Of a DNA stretch of 9,594 nt, positions 5,693-9,594 are shown in pieces. Position numbers and translations under genes: made by a program. The notes beneath the pieces are model-generated. The model made no database searches. It was given only the letters and a program-made list of their open reading frames with translations, and was not told the origin of the DNA. The stretch is from assembly GCA_030043285.1 (NCBI GenBank), contig JASHXZ010000760.1, positions 1 through 9,594 of the forward strand, written 5' to 3'. The stretch's first letter is position 1; each line of letters opens with the position of its first letter. This DNA is from Xanthobacteraceae bacterium. Its GTDB lineage: Bacteria; Pseudomonadota; Alphaproteobacteria; Rhizobiales; Xanthobacteraceae.

Positions 5693-5826
5693 GCCGTCGA
5701 TCGCAATGGCTGTCGCGTGTTTCGAAAGGATTGTTTTGTCAAGGGTCTATGACCGCCGAAGGCGGCGCTTCGCGCCCTTGACAAAACAATCCTTTCGAAA
5801 CTTTTTCTGCCATTGCGATCGACGGC
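5693..5826. repeat. 134-bp near-perfect palindrome between convergent genes
   Basis: The outer arms GCCGTCGATCGCAATGGC (5693-5710) and its exact complement (5809-5826) pair over 18 bp. The inner arms 5719-5745 and 5775-5801 pair perfectly over 27 bp. They are separated from the outer arms by 8 nt (left) and 7 nt (right) of unpaired sequence. The central 29 bases hold a small hairpin, CCGCC-GAA-GGCGG (5753-5765). No coding frame, flanking target duplication or transposase is evident. Candidates are a MITE-like element or a very large bidirectional terminator. Confidence 0.85.
5719..5808 (+). terminator. probable intrinsic terminator for yggS within the palindrome
   Basis: On the plus strand the 27-bp inner stem (5719-5745 with 5775-5801) is followed directly by TTTTTCT (5802-5808), the arrangement of a rho-independent terminator. 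It lies about 60 to 150 bases beyond the yggS stop. The minus-strand side has no comparable T tract, so termination of the convergent acyl-CoA synthetase transcript would depend on the hairpin alone. Confidence 0.5.
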
Positions 5827-5838
5827 GGAGGGCGACGA

Positions 5839-7380
5839 TTAAGACTGGAGCCGATCCTTTGGAAGCCGCTGCCGCGCCATGCGCGCCAGCGCGGCGCGGT
5901 CGAGCTTGTTGGTCGAGGCGAGCGGCAGCTCGTCGACGAACCAGACGTGGCGTGGATGCTGATAGGCCGGCGCATGTTCGAGCGCGAAGCGCTTGACCGC
6001 ATCGGCATCGAGCGCGCGGCCGGCTTTGCGGATGACGAAGGCGACGGGCTTTTGGCCCTTGATGTCGTCCTCGATCGGCACCACCGCGGCCTGCGCCACG
6101 TCCGGATGCCGTTCCAGCATGCGCTCGACGTCGGCCGGATAAATGTTCTCGCCGCCGGAGACGAACATGTCGTCGGTGCGGCCGACGAAATAATAAAAGC
6201 CGTCGGCGTCGCGGCGGAACACGTCGCCGGTGATGTAATAGCCGTCGGGCGTGATCGGCCCGCTCCCTTCTCCTCCCCCGCTTGCGGGGGAGGGTAGGGA
6301 GGGGGCCCGTCGATTGTGATAGCCGAGCATCAGCGCCGGGCATTTCATTTCCAGCACGCCCTGATCGGCATCACAATTGGCGCCATCAACCAAGCGCACG
6401 CTGACTTGCGGATGCGGATAGCCGACCGAAAGCTCGGGCTGTGGCAATCCTTTGGGATGCGGGCCGAACACGACGGGCCCGGCCTCGGTGGTGCCGTACG
6501 CGTTGGTTACCGACGCGCGCGGCAGCGCTAAGCGCAACGCCGCCATCAGCGCGGCGCTGACCGGCGCCGAGCCCATGCGCACGAATGCGACGCTGGACAG
6601 ATCGGTGCGCGCCAGCAGTTCGCGCTCGCGCAGCATCATGGCGATCATCGGCGGCACCGCGGTGAGGAAGCTGCAGCGATAGCGCCCGATTGCCTCGATA
6701 TAGGCGCGCGCCGAAAACTGCGGCAGCAGCACGATGGTGGCGTAGGCGGCGCAGGCGAGCTTGGCGAGCGCCAGCGCGTTCATGTGATAAAGCGGCGCCG
6801 CGATCAGATAGATCTGGCGGTCGAGCCCGGACGAAAGCCGCGTCTGCACCACCCAGATATGGCTCTGATGCGAGAGCACGACGCCCTTGGGGGTGCCGGT
6901 CGAGCCCGATGTGTAGAGAAACATCGCCGGCTCTTTTTCCGCCGGCACGACGGCGTCGAACGGGCCGGAATCGAGGAACAAGTCGAATTCGTTGCCGAAC
7001 GTCACGCAGTCAATGTCGCCTGGGCAGTCCGGCGCGCGTACCGCGTCGCAGAACGCGAGCTTGGCGCCGGAATCCGCAATGATGAAAGCGATCGTCTCGC
7101 GCGGAAACCTGAAGTTCACCGGCACCGCGACGAGCCCGGCGCGCATGATGCCGTAATAGGCCGCGACGTATTCGGCGCGGTTGGCGGAGAGGATGGCGAC
7201 GCGATCGCCGCGGCGCAGGCCGCGCCTCGCCAACGCGCGCGCCACGCCGTTCGCCATGGCGTCGAGTTGCGCAAAGCTGAATTGGCGCGGGCTCCGCTCG
7301 CCGCCGAGATCGATGATCGCGACCTTGTTCAGATCGCGGCCGCGCGGCATCAGATCGCCGAGATTAATGAATGCCGACAT
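5839..7380 (-). CDS. AMP-forming acyl-CoA synthetase (ANL superfamily)
   Basis: This 513-residue protein, a normal length for the family, activates a carboxylic acid with ATP to an acyl-adenylate and transfers it to CoA. Visible motifs: P-loop YTSGSTGTPKG (156-166), YGTTEA (295-300), YYITGD (381-386), the hinge region GRTDDMF (400-406), SGGENIYPADVE (408-419) and the catalytic Lys492 in STNKLDR. A palindromic repeat has inserted in frame, encoding residues about 358-375 (RAPSLPSPASGGG and following). This is the loop after MLGYHN that normally carries the P-E-x-T segment. The ATG at 7380 starts 5 nt after the stop of the PIN-like gene; a TTG at 7389 overlapping that stop is an alternative. 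It is last in the operon with a thioesterase and an amidohydrolase. Substrate unknown; aryl or medium-chain acids are possible. Confidence 0.92.
   Translation of the reverse strand: MSAFINLGDLMPRGRDLNKVAIIDLGGERSPRQFSFAQLDAMANGVARALARRGLRRGDRVAILSANRAEYVAAYYGIMRAGLVAVPVNFRFPRETIAFIIADSGAKLAFCDAVRAPDCPGDIDCVTFGNEFDLFLDSGPFDAVVPAEKEPAMFLYTSGSTGTPKGVVLSHQSHIWVVQTRLSSGLDRQIYLIAAPLYHMNALALAKLACAAYATIVLLPQFSARAYIEAIGRYRCSFLTAVPPMIAMMLRERELLARTDLSSVAFVRMGSAPVSAALMAALRLALPRASVTNAYGTTEAGPVVFGPHPKGLPQPELSVGYPHPQVSVRLVDGANCDADQGVLEMKCPALMLGYHNRRAPSLPSPASGGGEGSGPITPDGYYITGDVFRRDADGFYYFVGRTDDMFVSGGENIYPADVERMLERHPDVAQAAVVPIEDDIKGQKPVAFVIRKAGRALDADAVKRFALEHAPAYQHPRHVWFVDELPLASTNKLDRAALARMARQRLPKDRLQS
6257..6307. 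repeat. palindromic repeat inserted in the acyl-CoA synthetase gene
   Basis: A perfect 10-bp stem, CCTCCCCCGC (6272-6281) and GCGGGGGAGG (6284-6293), is extended outward by CTCCCT/AGGGAG (6263-6268 and 6296-6301) and GGCCC/GGGCC (6257-6261 and 6303-6307). The 51 bases correspond to 17 codons and keep the frame open. The core CCCGCAAGCGGG is shared with 1696-1721. In the synthetase frame it reads SLPSPASGGGEG, a peptide I recall from other repeat-derived insertions in alphaproteobacterial proteins. Confidence 0.75.
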
Positions 7381-7385
7381 ACCAC

Positions 7386-7721
7386 TCAACGATCTGATAT
7401 CTCGACGATCGTATCGCCGCGCTCCAGCGATTGAACTATGGCTGACATTTTTTCCGCAAAGCGCGCAATCAAAGCTCGTTTAGTGGTGTTGCCGATGCGC
7501 ACCCAAACGACAGCCGGCCCCTGATTGTCCAGGGCACGCATCATGACGAAATCTTCATCCTTGGTGATAAGCACTGCACCAATGGCAGCAGCATGGGCCC
7601 AAATGACCTTATCAGCGGCAGTGGTCAAGCTGATGTCAAAAACATGAACTGCGTCATGCCAGTGAGAAGAAAGATGGTTTGCCAGACTCGGCGGCAGCTG
7701 TGCGTCGATCAGGAATCGCAC
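7386..7721 (-). CDS. DUF5615 PIN-like protein, probable toxin of a DUF433-DUF5615 pair
   Basis: This is a 111-residue protein starting with GTG at 7721. It begins MRFLIDAQLPPSLA, the signature of DUF5615 PIN-like proteins with acidic Asp6, then SLTTAADKVIWAHA with Asp37, and VLITKDEDFVMM with Asp55 and Asp57. These acidic residues correspond to the metal-binding set of PIN/Mut7-C-type nucleases, so an RNase toxin role is the usual prediction, although few members have been tested. Its start lies 1 nt after the DUF433 stop. Its own stop lies 5 nt before the ATG of the acyl-CoA synthetase, which implies cotranscription. Base composition is visibly more A+T-rich than in the flanking metabolic genes, consistent with acquisition by transfer. 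Confidence 0.85.
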   Translation of the reverse strand: MRFLIDAQLPPSLANHLSSHWHDAVHVFDISLTTAADKVIWAHAAAIGAVLITKDEDFVMMRALDNQGPAVVWVRIGNTTKRALIARFAEKMSAIVQSLERGDTIVEISDR

Positions 7722-7722
7722 G

Positions 7723-7950
7723 TCAGGAAAGCCGGATTACCGGATGATCCAAGAGCCGCGCGGCATACTCGAGGGATGCCGTGATGTCGGCTGCTTCAAG
7801 GTACGGATAATCGGCCAAGATCTCCGCAGGTGTCGCGCCGCTAGCCAATAGCTCCAGGATATCAGCCACGCGAATTCGCTGGCCGCGGATGCACGGCCGA
7901 CCGCTCAAGACATCGGGGTCCGACGTAATGCGGTCGAGATGGTTCGGCAT
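7723..7950 (-). CDS. DUF433 protein, probable antitoxin of the DUF433-DUF5615 pair
   Basis: From the ATG at 7950 the protein has 75 residues. It carries the DUF433 signature: ITSDPDVLSGRPCIRGQRIRVADILELLASGATPAEILADYPYLEAADITASLEYA, in which the G-x-P-x-I-x-G-x-R-I-x-V element leads into a winged-helix-like DNA-binding domain. Such proteins pair with a downstream PIN-like DUF5615 protein and are considered antitoxin and autorepressor. A TTG at 7959 is an alternative start adding three residues; AGAGAA upstream could serve either. It follows the thioesterase gene on the same strand after about 70 A+T-rich bases, so it may have its own promoter. Confidence 0.85.
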   Translation of the reverse strand: MPNHLDRITSDPDVLSGRPCIRGQRIRVADILELLASGATPAEILADYPYLEAADITASLEYAARLLDHPVIRLS

Positions 7951-8019
7951 CGGGTTCAATTTCTCTTTTATAGCAAGCAGTATATCAGTTTTCTTTTGCT
8001 AATCCACAAGCCATCGTGT
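7951..8019 (-). promoter_or_regulatory. A+T-rich leader of the DUF433-DUF5615 pair, possible promoter
   Basis: The 69 bases between the thioesterase stop and the DUF433 ATG are the most A+T-rich in the operon. On the minus strand they contain TATACT (7984-7979) and TATAAA slightly downstream, either of which could be a -10 element. The only -35 candidate (TTGTGG at a long spacing) is poor. A TA autoregulatory promoter here is plausible but not demonstrated. Confidence 0.35.
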
Positions 8020-8442
8020 CTACGCCGGCTTCGCCGGCGCCGTGAAATACGTGCCGCGGCCGCTGGCCAGAAGCTTGCCTTCGGCGTCGAAGATTTGCGC
8101 CTCGGCGGTGGCGAACTGGCTGCCGCTGCGGATGACCTTGCCGCGGGCGATGAGGTCGCCGCGCAGCGCCGGCCGGTGATAATCGACCCGCAGGTCGATG
8201 GTCGGCACGCCGCGTCCGGTCTGTTTCACCATGGCCCAGTCGGCGGCGAGATCGATCAAGGCGGCGAGCACGCCGCCATGCGTATAGCCGCGCTCGGTGT
8301 TGACCACCCACTCCTCGCGCCATTTTGCCTTAAGCTCGATGCCGTCATCGTGCACCGCCGTCACGGTGAGACCGAGCCAGCGGTGAAACGGCGCCCGCGT
8401 GATCAGCGCCTGGACGTCTTCGCGGGTGAGATCGTTGGACAT
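8020..8442 (-). CDS. PaaI-family hotdog-fold thioesterase
   Basis: This 140-residue protein has the typical length of PaaI/YbgC-like hotdog thioesterases, which hydrolyse acyl- or aryl-CoA thioesters. The long hotdog helix carries the family motif HGGVLAALIDLAADWA: His55-Gly-Gly, with Asp64 as the expected catalytic acid. It is followed by the strand TIDLRVDYHRPA and a C-terminal strand pair ending LASGRGTYF. It acts in the cytoplasm, often to release CoA from stalled intermediates in aromatic degradation, which suits its place beside a CoA ligase. The start at 8442 lies 19 nt after the amidohydrolase stop; no strong Shine-Dalgarno is seen. Family confident; acyl group unknown. Confidence 0.9.
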   Translation of the reverse strand: MSNDLTREDVQALITRAPFHRWLGLTVTAVHDDGIELKAKWREEWVVNTERGYTHGGVLAALIDLAADWAMVKQTGRGVPTIDLRVDYHRPALRGDLIARGKVIRSGSQFATAEAQIFDAEGKLLASGRGTYFTAPAKPA

Positions 8443-8461
8443 GACGGATGCTGTTAGCCGG

Positions 8462-9331
8462 CTAACTCCAATAGAGCCGCATCGGATTGTCGACCAGCAG
8501 CGCCTGCTGCAGCGCCGCGGTTGGCGCGATCTTCGGAATGTAATCGACCAGCACGCCGTCGTCGGGCGCTTGTTTCTTCATGTTCGGATGCGGCCAATCG
8601 GTGCCCCAGATCACGCGGTCGGGAAAACGCTCGACCAAAGCGCGGCCGAACGGCACCACGTCGTCGTAGGGCGGGCCGGACAAGCTCATGCGTTCCGGAC
8701 AGGTCACCTTGACCCAGAAATTTTCATGCGCCGCCATCAGGCGGTGAAAGCGCTGGTTCTCCGGATCATCGACGCCCTTTTTCACGTCGGGCGTGCCCAT
8801 GTGATCGACCACTACGGTCGTCGGGATCGAGGTGAAGAAGCTCTCGTATTCGGGTAGATCCGGCATTTCGAAATAGATCACGATGTGCCATCCGAGCGGC
8901 GCGACACGGCTGACGATGCGGTTCAACACATCGGGCGGCGTGATGTCGACCAGCCGCTTGAGAAAATTGAAGCGCACGCCGCGCACGCCGGCGTCGTGCA
9001 TCCACTTCAATTCGTCGTCGCTGACCTCCTCGCCCACAAAGGCGACACCCTTGGCCCTGCCGTTCGCCGCCTGCAGCGCATCGACCATGGCGCTGTTGTC
9101 CTTGGAGTGACACGACGCCTGCACGATGACGTTCTTGTCGAAACCCAGGAAATCGCGCAGCGCGAACAGCTTCTCCTTCGGCGCGTCGCACGGCGTGTAC
9201 TTGCGCTCGGGCGCATAGGGAAACGTCGCTTCCGGCCCGAACACGTGGCAATGCGCGTCGACCGCGCCGGCCGGCGGCTTGTAGCGCGGCTTCGACGGAT
9301 TGGGATGAAACGGGATGTAACCGGGACTCAT
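8462..9331 (-). CDS. LigI-like amidohydrolase (2-pyrone-4,6-dicarboxylate hydrolase family)
   Basis: This 289-residue TIM-barrel protein belongs to the amidohydrolase superfamily branch of 2-pyrone-4,6-dicarboxylate lactonases, which open a pyrone ring in the protocatechuate 4,5-cleavage pathway. Visible signatures are GAVDAHCHVFGP (His27, His29), VIVQASCH (68-75), GVRGVRFNF (115-123), VVDHMG (174-179), CPERMS (211-216) and WGTDWPHPN with the catalytic-type Asp245. The ending LLVDNPMRLYW is typical. Other pathway genes (LigABC, LigJ, LigK) are not in view, so the substrate may be a related lactone or dicarboxylate. The ATG at 9331 gives the usual N-terminus (YIPFHPNPSKPRYKPP). An ATG at 9352 is possible; an extension to 9445 enters a repeat and is rejected. 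It is the first gene of the catabolic operon. Confidence 0.85.
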   Translation of the reverse strand: MSPGYIPFHPNPSKPRYKPPAGAVDAHCHVFGPEATFPYAPERKYTPCDAPKEKLFALRDFLGFDKNVIVQASCHSKDNSAMVDALQAANGRAKGVAFVGEEVSDDELKWMHDAGVRGVRFNFLKRLVDITPPDVLNRIVSRVAPLGWHIVIYFEMPDLPEYESFFTSIPTTVVVDHMGTPDVKKGVDDPENQRFHRLMAAHENFWVKVTCPERMSLSGPPYDDVVPFGRALVERFPDRVIWGTDWPHPNMKKQAPDDGVLVDYIPKIAPTAALQQALLVDNPMRLYWS

Positions 9332-9372
9332 CGGCACGGGGCGGGACTCCATTCGGACAGTCGTGGCGAGGC

Positions 9373-9400
9373 AGTATAGACGCCGGAGGCTTTGGGCAAG
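9373..9400 (-). promoter_or_regulatory. probable promoter of the amidohydrolase operon
   Basis: On the minus strand CTTGCC (9400-9395) is separated by 16 nt from TATACT (9378-9373), close to the alphaproteobacterial housekeeping pattern of a CTTGAC-type -35 and an A+T-rich -10. Transcription would begin near 9366, giving a leader of about 35 nt to the ATG at 9331 or about 14 nt to that at 9352. Confidence 0.5.
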
Positions 9401-9403
9401 CCT

Positions 9404-9460
9404 GTCCGCGAATTCGCCATTGCGAGGACCAAAGCGACGAAGCAATCCACCGTCGCGGAC
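9404..9460. repeat. small palindromic repeat with GTCCGCG ends
   Basis: Outer ends GTCCGCG (9404-9410) and CGCGGAC (9454-9460) are exact complements. An inner pair, ATTGC (9419-9423) and GCAAT (9442-9446), flanks AAAGCGACGAAG. The inner sequence CATTGCGAGG...GCGACGAAGCAATCC resembles a repeat I recall from many bacterial genomes. It lies between the unrecognised gene at the right edge and the amidohydrolase promoter. Confidence 0.6.
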
Positions 9461-9462
9461 GT

Positions 9463-9594
9463 TTACTTTGTAACGATGCCCATCTCGCCAGGCGGGAGAC
9501 AGAAATAAGGTGGCTCGAGCTGGTAGCCGAATTGTTTCATCACCGCCGCGGCATCTGCGCCTAGCAGTTGTGAAAGCTTGCCGGACGCCGAGAA
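9463..9594 (-). CDS. unrecognised protein, 3' end only
   Basis: Forty-three codons of an open frame enter from the right edge and end with TAA at 9465-9463. The residues include KLSQLLGADAAAVMKQFGYQ, then LEPPYFCLPPGEMGIVTK at the C-terminus. Codon choice (GC-rich third positions) and a non-repetitive composition support a real gene. I do not recognise the family from this fragment and assign no function. It is on the same strand as, and upstream of, the amidohydrolase operon, but the repeat and promoter between them suggest separate transcription. Confidence 0.6.
   Translation of the reverse strand, partial: FSASGKLSQLLGADAAAVMKQFGYQLEPPYFCLPPGEMGIVTK

Noticed and set aside
5778..5783. TTGACA as a promoter -35 inside the 134-bp palindrome
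   Set aside because: No -10-like hexamer follows at the proper distance in either orientation, and the flanking genes converge on this site.
9332..9445. N-terminal extension of the amidohydrolase to 9445
   Set aside because: The added codons lie in the palindromic repeat and cross the predicted promoter; family members start near the ATG at 9331.

Overview
The window is GC-rich and looks like a chromosomal segment of an alphaproteobacterium, most likely order Hyphomicrobiales near Bradyrhizobium, Rhodopseudomonas or their Xanthobacteraceae relatives. This rests on gene content, high G+C, alpha-type promoter spacing and several dispersed palindromic repeats that I recall from those genomes. 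It is inference; no marker gene is present.

Layout. Bases 1-71 are the 3' end of a VOC/glyoxalase-fold gene. Bases 120-997 are a gene-poor stretch full of palindromic and repeated DNA. An antibiotic-biosynthesis-monooxygenase (ABM) domain gene lies on the minus strand at 998-1336, followed by a second gene-poor stretch (1337-1918) with an 85-bp double palindrome. Bases 1919-2981 (+) form a tight three-gene unit: antitoxin, ParE/RelE-type toxin, and a 3-hydroxyanthranilate 3,4-dioxygenase-like cupin. A second copy of the first repeat family separates it from a membrane-bound sensor diguanylate cyclase (3191-4879, -). A YggS-family PLP-binding protein (4989-5660, +) diverges from it.

A 134-bp near-perfect palindrome at 5693-5826 lies between yggS and a convergent minus-strand operon. 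That operon reads, in transcription order: a LigI-like amidohydrolase (9331-8462), a PaaI-type hotdog thioesterase (8442-8020), a DUF433 antitoxin-like protein (7950-7723), a DUF5615 PIN-like protein (7721-7386), and an AMP-forming acyl-CoA synthetase (7380-5839). The right edge holds the 3' end of an unrecognised minus-strand gene, separated from the operon by another small palindromic repeat.

How the genes may fit together. The amidohydrolase, thioesterase and CoA ligase suggest catabolism of an aromatic or lactone-type acid through CoA thioesters. The dioxygenase would be a ring-cleavage step, but no complete pathway is present and the substrate is unknown. Two different toxin-antitoxin-like pairs each sit directly upstream of, and apparently cotranscribed with, a catabolic gene. 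A palindromic repeat has inserted in frame into the acyl-CoA synthetase. No CRISPR array, RNA gene, insertion sequence or prophage gene was recognised, and I see no clearly new multi-gene system. The strongest leads are the two TA-catabolic operons, the intragenic palindrome and the 134-bp palindrome.
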